Source: Saccharothrix sp. NRRL B-16348 (lineage in GTDB: Bacteria > Actinomycetota > Actinomycetes > Mycobacteriales > Pseudonocardiaceae). Taken from it: DNA of 64,000 nt. The notes beneath the pieces were generated by a model that saw only the letters and a list, made by a program, of their open reading frames with translations, was not told the origin of the DNA and made no database searches. The position numbers and the translations under genes were made by a program. Numbering within the stretch: the first letter of the stretch is position 1; every line of letters begins with the position of its first letter. The stretch spans positions 10,455 to 74,454 of the forward strand of contig NZ_LGED01000205.1 of the NCBI RefSeq assembly GCF_001280085.1. Reading direction: 5' to 3'. Shown here piece after piece: positions 7,734 to 16,480 of this stretch.

Positions 7734-10700
7734 GTGTTCAGACCACGAAAGCGCGGGAAAGCCCTGGGAGCGCTCCTAGTGGCGGCAGGGCTGCTCTCCG
7801 CGCCGGCCACGGGCGTGGCCGGCGCGGAACCCGCGGCGGTGAGCGGCGGTGAGGCACCGGCGGTGAGCGCTACCGAGGCCGTGGCGGTGAGCGGCGCGGC
7901 GGTGAGCGTTGGTGACGCACCGGCCGCCGGCGTGCAGCCGCGCACCGTCACGCTCGTCACCGGTGACCGGGTCGTGGTGTCCGGCGAGGCGGTCGGGTCC
8001 TTCCGCCCCGGCCCCGGCCGCGACCACGTCACCTTCCACACGACCCACCGGGACGGTCGGCTGAACGTCGTCCCCGAGGACGCGCTCAAGGGCATCGCCG
8101 CGGGCAAGCTCGACCCGCGGCTGTTCGACGTCACGGGCCTCATCGAAGCCGGCTACGACGACGCCCGCAGCGACCACGTGCCGCTCATCGTCACCGGCAC
8201 GCCCACCACCGGCCTGCGCGCCGCCCGCGCGCTGCCCGGCGCCGTGGCCACGCACGCGCCCAAGGCCGACGTCGGCGCCACGTTCCGGCAACTGCTCGCC
8301 GACCCCGGCGTGACCAGGGTGTGGCTCGACGGCGTGCTGCGCCCCTCCCTCGACCGCTCCACCACCCAGATCGGCGCGCCCGCCGCGTGGCAGGCGGGCC
8401 TGACCGGCAAGGGCGTCCGGGTGGCCGTGCTCGACGGCGGCGTCGACGGAGACCACCCCGACCTCACGGGCAAGGAGGTGGCCGAGCGCAACTTCACCGA
8501 CGACCCCGACACCACCGACCTCACCGGGCACGGCACGCACGTCGCCGCCACCATCGCGAGCGGCGGCCGGACGTACCGGGGTGTCGCGCCCGACGCCCGC
8601 ATCCTCGACGGCAAGGTCTGCGGCGCCAACGGCTGCCCCCAGTCCGCGATCCTGGCCGGCGTGCAGTGGGCCGTCGACGAGGGCGCGGACGTCGTCAACC
8701 TCAGCCTCGGCGGCTACGACTCGCCCGGCGTCGACCCGCTGGAGGAGGCGATCAACCAGCTGACCGAGAAGACCGGCACCCTGTTCGTCGTCGCCGCGGG
8801 CAACGGCGGGCGGTCCCGGTCGATCGACTCGCCGGGCAGCGCCGACGCCGCGCTCACCGTGGGCGCGGTCCGGCACGACGACGACCTCGCCCACTTCTCC
8901 AGCCGCGGCCCGCGCAACGGCGACGACGCGGTGAAACCCGACATCACCGCGCCCGGCTTGAACATCGTCGCCGCCAAGGCCGCCGAGGGCACCCTCGGCA
9001 CGCCCGTCGGCAGGCGGCACGCGTCCCTGTCCGGCACCTCGATGGCGACACCGCACGTCGCGGGAGCGGCGGCGCTGCTCGCCCAGCGGCACCCCGACTG
9101 GACCGGCGCGCAGCTCAAGGCCGTCCTCATGGCCTCCGCGAAGCCGAACCCGGCGCTGACCGTGTTCGAGCAGGGCACGGGCCGGGTCGACCTGTCGCGC
9201 GCGATCACGGCGAACGTAGGCGCCACGCCGGTGAGCGTCACGTTCGAAGAGCAGCTGTGGCCGCACCACGACGACACGCCGGTCACCAAGACCGTCACCT
9301 ACCGCAACGACGGCCCGGAGCCCGTCACGTTCGACCTCGCCGTCGAGCTGCGCGGCCCGAACGGCGCCGCCGCGCCCGCGGGCCTGCTCACCGTGACGCC
9401 GGCGAAGGTCACCGTGCCCGCCGGCGGCACGACCGCCGTCGCCGTCACCGCGGACACCAGGGTCGGCGCAGTCGACGGCGTCTACTCCGGCGCCGTGGTC
9501 GGGGGGCCGACGCGCGTCCCGGTCAGCCTCGCCCGCGAGGTCGAGAGCTACGACATCGCGATCGAGAACATCGACGCCGACGGCAACCCGGCCCTGGACA
9601 ACTCGACCGCGCTCGTCGGGATGGACAACGACACCTACGAGAACCTGTACGGCCCGGACGGCACCGCCACCGCGCGCGTGCCGAAGGGCCAGTACATGGC
9701 GCGGGCGGTGATCCGCGCGTGGCCCAAGACCTGGGTGCTCGCCCGGCCGGTCCTGACCGTCGACGCCGACCACACCCGCTACACCTTCGACGCCCGCGTG
9801 GCGAAACCGGTGCGGGTCACCGCGCCCGATCCCGCCGCGGCGCCGATGATCGGCGACATCAACGTGTCCCGGCTCCTCAACGGCAGGCGCGTCGTGCTCA
9901 ACACGGCGTTCATCGGCGGCTTCGGCGACATGGCGCTCGGGCACGTCGGCCCGACCCTGACCGACCAGGAGCTGACCGTCTCGATCGGCGCCCAGTTCCA
10001 GAGCCCGCCGGTCGACGGCACGCCGACGCACTACCGGTTCCGCTGGATGGAGCAGGGCGCGGTGCCCACCGGGTACACCCGCGCGCCCACGGCGGCCGAG
10101 CTGGCCGAGGTGCGGACCACGTTCGCGCCCGGCCCGGCCGACCGCCAGTACCTGCACAGCGGCAACGCCAGCCCGCCGGACGGCTCGGGCGGCTGGTCGG
10201 TGGGCCTGCCCGTGCCCTCGGGCGGCGCGGTGGTCGACCTGGTCACGCCCGACCGGCTCACCTGGAGCTGGGGTTTCCAGCGGCTGTCGCCCCAGTACCG
10301 GACCGAGGTCGACTACTCCTCGTTCAACCGCACCTACCGACTCGGCGAGCGGCACACGGAACGGTTCGTGCACCCGGTGCTCGGCCCCGGCCTGTCCGGC
10401 TATTCGGCCACCTACCTCGGCGTGCACGAGGACCGCGTCACGGCGCAGGTCCCGCTGATCAACGACCGCGACGGCAACCTCGGCCGGGGCAGCCACGAGT
10501 CGGCGCGCACCTCCGTGTACCGGGACGGGCGGCTCGTCGGCCAGATCCGCGACCAGTGGGGCGAGTTCACCGTGCCCGAGGGCGAGGGCCGCTACCGGGT
10601 GGAGCACGACATCGTCCGCGACCCGACGGCGCACGAGCTGAGCACGCGGGTCAGCGGCGCGTGGACGTTCCGGATGGCGACCCTGCCCGACGGGCACGGC

Positions 10701-11021
10701 CGCCGGCTGCCGCTGTCGGTGGTGCGGTTCAACCCGGAGCTCGACGCGGCGGGCAGCGCGCCCGCCGGACGGCTGCTGAGCGTGCCGCTCGCCGTGGAGC
10801 AGCAGGACGGCGCGGACAACGGCGAGGTGGGCCAGGTCCGGGTCGACGTGTCGTTCGACGACGGCAAGACCTGGCGGCGGGTGCCGGTCGCGGGCGGCGC
10901 GGCCCTGGTGCGGCACCCCGACGCGTCCGGGCACGTGTCACTGCGCGCGTCCGGCGCCGACAGCGACGGCAACACGTTCGAGCACACGGTGATCCGCGCC
11001 TACAAGATCACCCGGAAGTAG
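7734..11021 (+). CDS. Secreted S8 family serine peptidase (subtilase)
   Basis: This 1095-residue subtilase starts with FRPRKRGKALGALLVAAGLL, a secretion signal, followed by an Ala/Val/Ser-rich propeptide. The catalytic triad is visible: Asp in VAVLDGGVDGDHP (about residue 234), His in GHGTHVAATIAS (about 266) and Ser in SGTSMATPHVAG (about 436). The Asn-region AAGNGG and the substrate-cleft motif SSRGPRNGD are also present. About 600 residues of beta-rich sequence follow the peptidase domain, as in many large actinomycete subtilases. The start is GTG 7734, with GGGAGG five bases before it. The gene faces the SSI-type inhibitor, and the two share a terminator. Expected to be extracellular. Confidence 0.93.
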   Translation: MFRPRKRGKALGALLVAAGLLSAPATGVAGAEPAAVSGGEAPAVSATEAVAVSGAAVSVGDAPAAGVQPRTVTLVTGDRVVVSGEAVGSFRPGPGRDHVTFHTTHRDGRLNVVPEDALKGIAAGKLDPRLFDVTGLIEAGYDDARSDHVPLIVTGTPTTGLRAARALPGAVATHAPKADVGATFRQLLADPGVTRVWLDGVLRPSLDRSTTQIGAPAAWQAGLTGKGVRVAVLDGGVDGDHPDLTGKEVAERNFTDDPDTTDLTGHGTHVAATIASGGRTYRGVAPDARILDGKVCGANGCPQSAILAGVQWAVDEGADVVNLSLGGYDSPGVDPLEEAINQLTEKTGTLFVVAAGNGGRSRSIDSPGSADAALTVGAVRHDDDLAHFSSRGPRNGDDAVKPDITAPGLNIVAAKAAEGTLGTPVGRRHASLSGTSMATPHVAGAAALLAQRHPDWTGAQLKAVLMASAKPNPALTVFEQGTGRVDLSRAITANVGATPVSVTFEEQLWPHHDDTPVTKTVTYRNDGPEPVTFDLAVELRGPNGAAAPAGLLTVTPAKVTVPAGGTTAVAVTADTRVGAVDGVYSGAVVGGPTRVPVSLAREVESYDIAIENIDADGNPALDNSTALVGMDNDTYENLYGPDGTATARVPKGQYMARAVIRAWPKTWVLARPVLTVDADHTRYTFDARVAKPVRVTAPDPAAAPMIGDINVSRLLNGRRVVLNTAFIGGFGDMALGHVGPTLTDQELTVSIGAQFQSPPVDGTPTHYRFRWMEQGAVPTGYTRAPTAAELAEVRTTFAPGPADRQYLHSGNASPPDGSGGWSVGLPVPSGGAVVDLVTPDRLTWSWGFQRLSPQYRTEVDYSSFNRTYRLGERHTERFVHPVLGPGLSGYSATYLGVHEDRVTAQVPLINDRDGNLGRGSHESARTSVYRDGRLVGQIRDQWGEFTVPEGEGRYRVEHDIVRDPTAHELSTRVSGAWTFRMATLPDGHGRRLPLSVVRFNPELDAAGSAPAGRLLSVPLAVEQQDGADNGEVGQVRVDVSFDDGKTWRRVPVAGGAALVRHPDASGHVSLRASGADSDGNTFEHTVIRAYKITRK

Positions 11022-11032
11022 GGCCCGCCGGT

Positions 11033-11063
11033 GTCCCGGACCGGTCGACCACCGGTCCGGGAC
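11033..11063. terminator. Bidirectional hairpin terminator between protease and inhibitor genes
   Basis: A perfect 13-bp stem, GTCCCGGACCGGT paired with ACCGGTCCGGGAC, with a five-base loop. It lies in the 55-bp gap between two convergent stop codons, with no long U-tract, as is usual in actinomycetes. Confidence 0.8.
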
Positions 11064-11076
11064 CCTCGGTCGGCGG

Positions 11077-11475
11077 TCAGCCCCAGACCGGCAGCCACGC
11101 CTGCCAGCGGTCCTCCTGGCACGAGTCCCGGCGGTTGAACTCGGCCGCGACGTCGACGCCGAACAACTGGCCGCGCACCTTGGCGTGCTGCGGTCCGAAG
11201 ACCTGGTCGTAGCAGTTCGCGGTCGGCGGCGGCGGCTTGATGGCGCCCGGCGTCTTGCGGATCGCCTCGCACGCCGCCTTGGCCCACGGGTGGGTGCCGC
11301 CGTCGGGGTCGCAGGTGAGGCGGTACTGGCGGGCGACCGGCCCGAGCGGCTCGTACACGGTGATGGTGAGGTCGGTGGTCGGGGCCGCGGTCGCGGCGGG
11401 TGCGAGCACGGCGCCGAGGGCGGCCGTGACGGCCAGCGCGGGAAGCAGGCCGCGGGCGAAGCTGGTGACGGACAC
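11077..11475 (-). CDS. SSI-family (subtilisin inhibitor-like) secreted protease inhibitor
   Basis: The 132-residue product has a signal peptide (SVTSFARGLLPALAVTAALG, cut near ATAA) and a compact domain. That domain has the SSI signature YRLTCDPDGGTHPWAKAACE and four cysteines (LTCDP, AACEA, ANCYD, DSCQE) that would form the two family disulfides. The segment after the third Cys (CYDQVFGPQ) is where the reactive-site loop should be. It lacks the Met/Lys/Arg usually seen at P1 and looks shorter than classic SSI. The GTG start at 11475 follows GGAGGAG. SSI proteins inhibit subtilases outside the cell, and the convergent S8 protease is an obvious candidate partner, though that pairing is inference. 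Confidence 0.87.
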   Translation of the reverse strand: MSVTSFARGLLPALAVTAALGAVLAPAATAAPTTDLTITVYEPLGPVARQYRLTCDPDGGTHPWAKAACEAIRKTPGAIKPPPPTANCYDQVFGPQHAKVRGQLFGVDVAAEFNRRDSCQEDRWQAWLPVWG

Positions 11476-11654
11476 GGAGGTCTCCTCCAACTGATCGGCG
11501 TTGATCAAGTGGAACCGGCGGCGGTGTTCGCACCAGTAAACCATCTGTCCACAATGGACCTGCTTCGGCAGGCCGCAGCCCCCGCCGGCACGCGTGCCGC
11601 CGCCGGGAGGCACGATCTGGTCGACCCCGGAGGAACGATCGAGGACTGCCGACG

Positions 11655-12440
11655 ATGACCCTGACGCACGCGACGCTGACGGAGGGCTGGCGACGGACCG
11701 GCGTGACCGAGGGCATGACGCTGATCGCGCACTCGTCGCTGTCCGCCCTCGGCCCGGTCGACGGCGGCGCGCCCGCCGTCGTGGAGAGCCTGCTCACGGC
11801 CGTCGGACCCACCGGCACGGTCGTCGTGCCGGCGTTCACGCCGCAGGTCGCCGACCCCGAGCCGGGCCGCGGTGGCGTGCCCGAGGCGGCCCTGCGGGCG
11901 CGGCGCGCGGCCGTGCCGCTGTTCCACCCCGGCCTGCCCAGCCCGATGGGCGCGATCGCGGAAGCCCTGCGCACCCGCCCGGACAGCGTTCGCAGCACGC
12001 ACCCGCAGGCGTCGGTCGCCGCCGTCGGCAGGCACGCGCGGGACGTCGTGGCGCACCAGCCGCTGAACTTCGCGCTGGGCGCGGACTCGCCGTTCGGCCG
12101 GCTGCGCGACCTCGACGCGCGCATCCTGCTGATCGGCGTGCGGCACAACCGCGACAGCTTCCTGCACCACGCCGAGACGTTCACCCCGCGGCCGAGGTTG
12201 AAGCTGCGCCGGTTCCCGGTCCTGGTGGCCGGCGAGCGGGTGTGGCTGGAGGCGTTGGACGTCGGCGACGACAACGACACCCACTTCCCCACCGTCGGCG
12301 ACGAGTTCGAGCGGCGGGCGGGCGTCGAGCGGACCGCGGTGGGCCGGGCGTCGTGCGTGCTGATCCCGGCGCGGCCGTTCGTGGAGTTCGCGGTCGGGCG
12401 GCTCGCCGAACTGCTCGACGGCGCTCAGGCGCCCCGGTAG
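11655..12440 (+). CDS. AAC(3)-family N-acetyltransferase (aminoglycoside 3-N-acetyltransferase-like)
   Basis: A 261-residue cytoplasmic protein with family motifs in order: LIAHSSLSALG near residue 24, GTVVVPAFTPQ, SPMGAIAEALRTRP, VRSTHPQASVAAVGRHA, LGADSPFGRL and HHAETFTPRPR. The family transfers acetyl from acetyl-CoA to the 3-amino group of 2-deoxystreptamine antibiotics, but many genomic members act on unknown substrates. No aminoglycoside biosynthesis gene is nearby. GAGGA sits nine bases before the ATG. Its last 16 bases overlap the convergent DUF5313 gene. Confidence 0.85.
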   Translation: MTLTHATLTEGWRRTGVTEGMTLIAHSSLSALGPVDGGAPAVVESLLTAVGPTGTVVVPAFTPQVADPEPGRGGVPEAALRARRAAVPLFHPGLPSPMGAIAEALRTRPDSVRSTHPQASVAAVGRHARDVVAHQPLNFALGADSPFGRLRDLDARILLIGVRHNRDSFLHHAETFTPRPRLKLRRFPVLVAGERVWLEALDVGDDNDTHFPTVGDEFERRAGVERTAVGRASCVLIPARPFVEFAVGRLAELLDGAQAPR

Positions 12441-12835
12441 AGCCGCTCGTAGGCGGCCTGCGCCGCGGCGTCCTGCTCGGCGTGCGCGGCACGGCGGGTC
12501 TCCGCGCCGAGACCACGCGGGTAGCCCTGCTTGACCAGGCGTTCCTCGGTGGTCTGCCACATGTACGACATGGAGTAGAAGTAGCCGACGAGCAGGCCGA
12601 GCACGATCGACAGCACGCGGATCAGCAGCGGTCCGGGCAGCAGGAGCAGCACCAGCACCGGCGACATCTGGATGAACCCGCGCACGAAGTGCCGCACCGC
12701 CCACGTGCGGCAGGTCACGTCGTGCAGCACCCACTCGTTGCACCGTTGCGGCAGCCGCCCGCCGAACGCGTACCACAGCCACTGGGCCGGGTTGGGCCTC
12801 GTTCCGCGCAGTGCCACCGGGCCGCCGCTCCTCAT
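12425..12835 (-). CDS. DUF5313 family membrane protein
   Basis: A 136-residue protein with the DUF5313 layout: a short head (TRPNPAQWLWYAFGGRLPQR), a charged/aromatic stretch, two adjacent hydrophobic helices (MSPVLVLLLLPGPLLIRVL, then SIVLGLLVGYFYSMSYMW) and a soluble C-terminal tail rich in Ala/Glu. The function is unknown. I chose the ATG at 12835; an in-frame GTG at 12868 would add 11 residues. A 15-bp tandem repeat lies immediately upstream, in the expected promoter/leader region. Confidence 0.75.
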   Translation of the reverse strand: MRSGGPVALRGTRPNPAQWLWYAFGGRLPQRCNEWVLHDVTCRTWAVRHFVRGFIQMSPVLVLLLLPGPLLIRVLSIVLGLLVGYFYSMSYMWQTTEERLVKQGYPRGLGAETRRAAHAEQDAAAQAAYERLYRGA

Positions 12836-12870
12836 GTCGCCACCGTCGAACGGGCTCGTCGCGCCCACTC

Positions 12871-12942
12871 TACGGTCGGCGCGGGCACGGTCGGTGCGGG
12901 CACGGTCGGTGCGGGCACGGTCGGCGCGGCACGGTCGGTCGG
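12871..12942. repeat. 15-bp tandem repeat between two minus-strand genes
   Basis: About four and a half units of cacggtcggtgcggg occur: 12871-12885, 12886-12900, 12901-12915, a 14-base unit at 12916-12929 and a partial one after it. Single-base differences are C/T at the unit's 11th position and one missing base in the fourth unit. It lies upstream of the DUF5313 start and just past the stop of the next gene. Such short arrays vary in copy number between strains. Confidence 0.8.
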
Positions 12943-12947
12943 CCGCG

Positions 12948-13742
12948 TCACGCGCGGTCCAGGACCACCGTGTGGTCGACCCGTTCCGGGAGTCGCGTGG
13001 TCAGCCGCCACCGTTCGGCCGTGGCGGCCAGGTTCACCTCCACCGAGTCCGCCGACACCCGGCCCACCCCGCCGACCCAGTGCGCGTTCCGCGCGACCAG
13101 GTCCGCCACGAGCGCGCGGTCGGGTTCGGCCACGGCGTCGTCCAGCGCCGTGCCGGCGAGCAGCGCGAGCAGCCGGCCCAGCACCGCGGCGGGCATCGCC
13201 GGATCGGTCGACTCCAGGGTCGCGTAGCAGTCGTCGTGCCCGGAGAACCACACGCGCGAGCCGACGAGACGGGGCAGCACCGGTTCGTCGTGGGCGGCGG
13301 TGCCGAGCGCGAGGGCGATCTCGTCCAGCCGGTCGGGGCTCGGCGGGCCGGGCAGGTCGACCAGGGTCAACTGGTACGGCGACCACCCGGCCAGGAACCG
13401 GGGCAGGTCGTCCCGCCGCAGCACCAGGACTTCCTCGCTGAGGCCGACGACACCGGACGCCAACGCCCCCAAGTGGTGGACCTTCGCGCCGACGCCCTGC
13501 TCCGCCGCGATGCGCGACGGCGGCCACTGCGCGTACTCCTCGTCCAGGAAGCTGACCGTCGCCAGGTCCACGACGGCGACGTGCTCGCTCGCCGCGCCCA
13601 CGACGATGTCGGCCACCTCGGCGGCGGACGCCGCGGTCGCGTCGACCACCCAGGAGCCTTCGGCCTCGCGGGCGCTGAAGGTCAACGGGAACGGCGCGCC
13701 GCCGAACCCCAGGCCGTTCACCGCGAACGCGTGGTCAGGCAC
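12948..13742 (-). CDS. Protein of unknown function coupled to LysR gene
   Basis: The 264-residue product has no signal peptide or membrane helix that I can see and no family I recognise. It is an acidic, Ala/Val/Leu-rich globular protein, with VVDATAASAAEVADIVVGAA and VWFSGHDDCYATLESTDP as its most distinctive segments. Its GTG start at 13742 overlaps the last 8 bases of the LysR gene, so the two are probably translated from one mRNA. That link is the only clue to function. Confidence 0.7.
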   Translation of the reverse strand: MPDHAFAVNGLGFGGAPFPLTFSAREAEGSWVVDATAASAAEVADIVVGAASEHVAVVDLATVSFLDEEYAQWPPSRIAAEQGVGAKVHHLGALASGVVGLSEEVLVLRRDDLPRFLAGWSPYQLTLVDLPGPPSPDRLDEIALALGTAAHDEPVLPRLVGSRVWFSGHDDCYATLESTDPAMPAAVLGRLLALLAGTALDDAVAEPDRALVADLVARNAHWVGGVGRVSADSVEVNLAATAERWRLTTRLPERVDHTVVLDRA

Positions 13743-14595
13743 GATCGCCTCCCCGCAGCGAGTCGACCAGCGCGGTGACGGCCGGGTGCCACTCGCGCCC
13801 CGGCGGGCCGCTCGCCACCAGCCGCCGCACCACCCTCGGCCGCACCGGCACCAGGGTCAGCCCCGGCGCCGGCATCGACGCCACCAGGCCGGGCACGATC
13901 GAGATGCCGACACCGGCTCGCACCATCGCCAGCAACGTGCCCAACTCGCGCACCCGGTGCAGCGGGTCGAACGGCAGGCCCGCGTGCACCTGCCGCACGT
14001 GCCGCTCGCACCCGCCGCACGACAGCAGGAACGGGTCGTCGGCCAGGTCCGCCACGTCTACCTCGCCCTCACCGGCCAACGGATGGTCGGTGCGCAGCAG
14101 GGCGTGGAACGCGTCCTCGCCCACCAGCACGCCGTGACCGGGCGGCGGGTCGACCACCACGGCCATCTCCACCGTGCCGTTGGCCAGCCACTCGGCGACC
14201 TCGTCGTCCTCGCCCTCGAACACCCGCACCCGCACGTGCGGGAACTCCGCCTCCCAGCGGGACAGCAGGTCCGGCAGCAGCCCTTGGCACACGGTCGGCG
14301 GCGCGGCCAGCTTGATCGTGCCCCTGGCCGCGCCGCCGTGCCGCGCGGCCAGGTCCGTGATCGCCACCGACGCGGACACCGCGGCCCGGGCGTGCGCCAC
14401 GACCTCCGCGCCGAACGCCGTGGGCCGCGGCCTGCCGCGCCGGACCAGCACCGGGTGGCCGAGGGTGCGTTCGAGCGCGGCCACGCCGTGCGACACGGCC
14501 GACTGGGTCAGGCCCAACGCGTCGGCGGCCGCGCCGAAACCGCCCTCGTCGACCACGGCGAGGAACGCGCGGAGCTGCGCGAGGTTCAGTGCCAT
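13735..14595 (-). CDS. LysR-family transcriptional regulator
   Basis: A 286-residue LysR protein. The N-terminal winged helix-turn-helix (LNLAQLRAFLAVVDEGGFGA, AADALGLTQSAVSHGVAALE) is followed by a co-inducer domain with the usual GTIKLAAPPTV strand and the MVRAGVGISIVPG segment. The ATG at 14595 is preferred over a TTG two codons earlier. It is divergent from an EamA transporter with a 70-bp gap, the standard arrangement in which the regulator controls the neighbour, so the transporter and hydrolase are its likely targets. Confidence 0.88.
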   Translation of the reverse strand: MALNLAQLRAFLAVVDEGGFGAAADALGLTQSAVSHGVAALERTLGHPVLVRRGRPRPTAFGAEVVAHARAAVSASVAITDLAARHGGAARGTIKLAAPPTVCQGLLPDLLSRWEAEFPHVRVRVFEGEDDEVAEWLANGTVEMAVVVDPPPGHGVLVGEDAFHALLRTDHPLAGEGEVDVADLADDPFLLSCGGCERHVRQVHAGLPFDPLHRVRELGTLLAMVRAGVGISIVPGLVASMPAPGLTLVPVRPRVVRRLVASGPPGREWHPAVTALVDSLRGGDRA

Positions 14596-14665
14596 GAACA
14601 ACTCTCATGAGTGGGTGGGCGTCACTTGTTGGACTCATCATCGCAGGCGAGGCGATCCTCGCCCG

Positions 14666-15550
14666 GTGCAGACGTCCGGGAAGTTCGTGCTGCTGTCCGC
14701 GATCTGGGGCGGCAGCTTCGCGTTGATCAAGGTGGCGGTGGACGCGGGCGTGCCCCCGGTGTGGGTGGCGTTGGCCCGCTGCCTGTTCGGCGCGCTCACG
14801 CTGTGGGCGATCTGCCTGGCGCAGGGCGCGGCCGTGCCGCTGGACCGGCGCACCTGGGGGCACGCGGCGGTGGTCGCGCTGCTGCTCAACGCGGCGCCGT
14901 TCACGCTGCTCGCGCACGGCGAGACGCAGGTCAGCTCAGTGCTGGCCGGTGTCTTCAACGCCACCACGCCGCTGACCACGCTGGTGTTCGTGCTGCTGAT
15001 CGTGCCGAGCGAGCGGATGACGCGGGCGCGGGTGGCCGGGCTGCTGGTCGGCTTCACGGGCGTGCTCGTGGTGCTGGGCGCGTGGCGCGGGTTGGCGGAC
15101 AACGTCCTCGAAGGCAGCCTCGCGTGCCTGGCCGCGACCGCCTGCTACGGCGCGGGTTTCGCCTACACCCGGCGGTTCTTCTCCGGCGGCGACCACAGCG
15201 CGAGCGCGTTGTCGGCCGTGCAGATCACGTGCGCGACGCTGCAGCTGGCGGTGGTCGCGCCCGCGTTGGGCGGGGCGCCGTCGTGGCCGGGGACGTCGGC
15301 GGCGGTGGCGCTGGTCGTGCTCGGCGCGGCCGGCACCGGGCTGGCGTACGTGCTGAACCTGGACGTGATCCGGGCGGCCGGGCCGGCGGTGGCGTCCACG
15401 GTCACCTACGTCACGCCGCTGTGGTCGACGGCGATCGGCGCGCTGCTGCTCGGCGAGCCCGTCGGGTGGCACGCGGTGGTCGGCGGGGTGATCGTGATCG
15501 GAGGTGTGCTGCTGGCCCGCTCCCGACCGAATGTGAGGATCTCTGCATGA
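14666..15550 (+). CDS. EamA/DMT-family transporter
   Basis: A 294-residue integral membrane protein with about ten helices in two EamA repeats. The first begins at SGKFVLLSAIWGGSFALIKV and ends near RVAGLLVGFTGVLVVLGAW. The second ends with TPLWSTAIGALLLGEPVGWH, a typical EamA C-terminal motif. The family exports metabolites, amino acids or drugs by proton exchange; the substrate here is unknown. The GTG at 14666 is the first reasonable start after the divergent LysR gene. Its stop overlaps the start of the alpha/beta hydrolase by four bases, so the two form an operon. Confidence 0.88.
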   Translation: MQTSGKFVLLSAIWGGSFALIKVAVDAGVPPVWVALARCLFGALTLWAICLAQGAAVPLDRRTWGHAAVVALLLNAAPFTLLAHGETQVSSVLAGVFNATTPLTTLVFVLLIVPSERMTRARVAGLLVGFTGVLVVLGAWRGLADNVLEGSLACLAATACYGAGFAYTRRFFSGGDHSASALSAVQITCATLQLAVVAPALGGAPSWPGTSAAVALVVLGAAGTGLAYVLNLDVIRAAGPAVASTVTYVTPLWSTAIGALLLGEPVGWHAVVGGVIVIGGVLLARSRPNVRISA

Positions 15551-16383
15551 ACGCGATCTACGTCTTCGTGCCGGGCTCCAACTCCAACTCGTTCCACTTC
15601 TCGCCCCTGCTGCGCGAGCTGACCCTGCTCGGCCACCGCGCGCTCGCCGTCGACCTGCCCGGACACGGCTTCGACGCCACGTTCTCCGCGTCCTACCAGG
15701 CACCCCAGGACCCGGCCGCGCTCGCCGTCGAGCCGGCCGGCCTCAAGGGCGCGAGCCACGCCGACAACGTCGCGCACGTGATCGACGTGGTGCGGCGGGC
15801 GGGCAAGCACGGGCCGGTGGTCCTCGTCGGGCACAGCCGGGGCGGGATGACCCTGACCGGGGTGGCGAACGCCGTCCCCGAACTGCTGCACCGGGTCGTG
15901 TACGTGTCCGCGTGGTGCTGCGTCGACGCGACCGTCGGCGAGTACTCGGAAGGGCCGGAGTGGGCGTCGAGCGCGCTCAACGACCTCCCGGGCCTGCTCG
16001 CGGGCAACCCGGCCGACCTCGGCGTGCTCCGGATGAACTGGCGCACCGCCGACCCGGACCTGCTGGCCAAGCTCAAGGCCGCGATCCTGGCCGACGGCAC
16101 GGACGCCGAGTTCCTGGCCGCGCTGAACACCCTGGAGCCGGACGAGAGCCTGGACGGCGGCACCGACCGCGTGGACCCGGACGCGTGGGCACGGCTGCCG
16201 CACACCTACGTCCGGCTGGCCGGCGACCGCTCGCTCCCGGTCGCGCTGCAGGACCGGTTCATCCGCGAGGCCGACGCGCTGCTCCCGGACAACCCGTTCG
16301 ACGTGCGCACCCTCGACACCAGCCACATGGGTTTCCTGGTCCGGCCGCGGGAGTCCGCCGCGGTGCTCGCCGAACTCGGGTAG
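15547..16383 (+). CDS. Alpha/beta hydrolase (esterase-like)
   Basis: A 278-residue soluble alpha/beta hydrolase. It opens with the oxyanion strand YVFVPGSNSNSFHF, has the nucleophile elbow VGHSRGGMT, and ends with DTSHMGFLVRP, which supplies the catalytic His. It resembles the plant-type/pyrethroid-esterase-like subgroup (HSRGG elbow and a C-terminal SHMGF block). The ATG lies inside an ATGA overlap with the transporter stop, with GAGGAT upstream, so it is translationally coupled. A detoxification or signal-hydrolysis role together with the EamA exporter under LysR control is inference. Confidence 0.85.
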   Translation: MNAIYVFVPGSNSNSFHFSPLLRELTLLGHRALAVDLPGHGFDATFSASYQAPQDPAALAVEPAGLKGASHADNVAHVIDVVRRAGKHGPVVLVGHSRGGMTLTGVANAVPELLHRVVYVSAWCCVDATVGEYSEGPEWASSALNDLPGLLAGNPADLGVLRMNWRTADPDLLAKLKAAILADGTDAEFLAALNTLEPDESLDGGTDRVDPDAWARLPHTYVRLAGDRSLPVALQDRFIREADALLPDNPFDVRTLDTSHMGFLVRPRESAAVLAELG

Positions 16384-16480
16384 TCCCGGTCCGGCGACAG
16401 AATCCCGGTTTGTCGAGTTATTGCGTGACGCTGCTCACTTCTTGCATGCTGGTGCCGTCCCTCCAACGAAGGAGCGTGCG

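Noticed and set aside
12871..12942. Tandem repeat considered as CRISPR
   Set aside because: 15-bp direct units without spacers and no cas genes.
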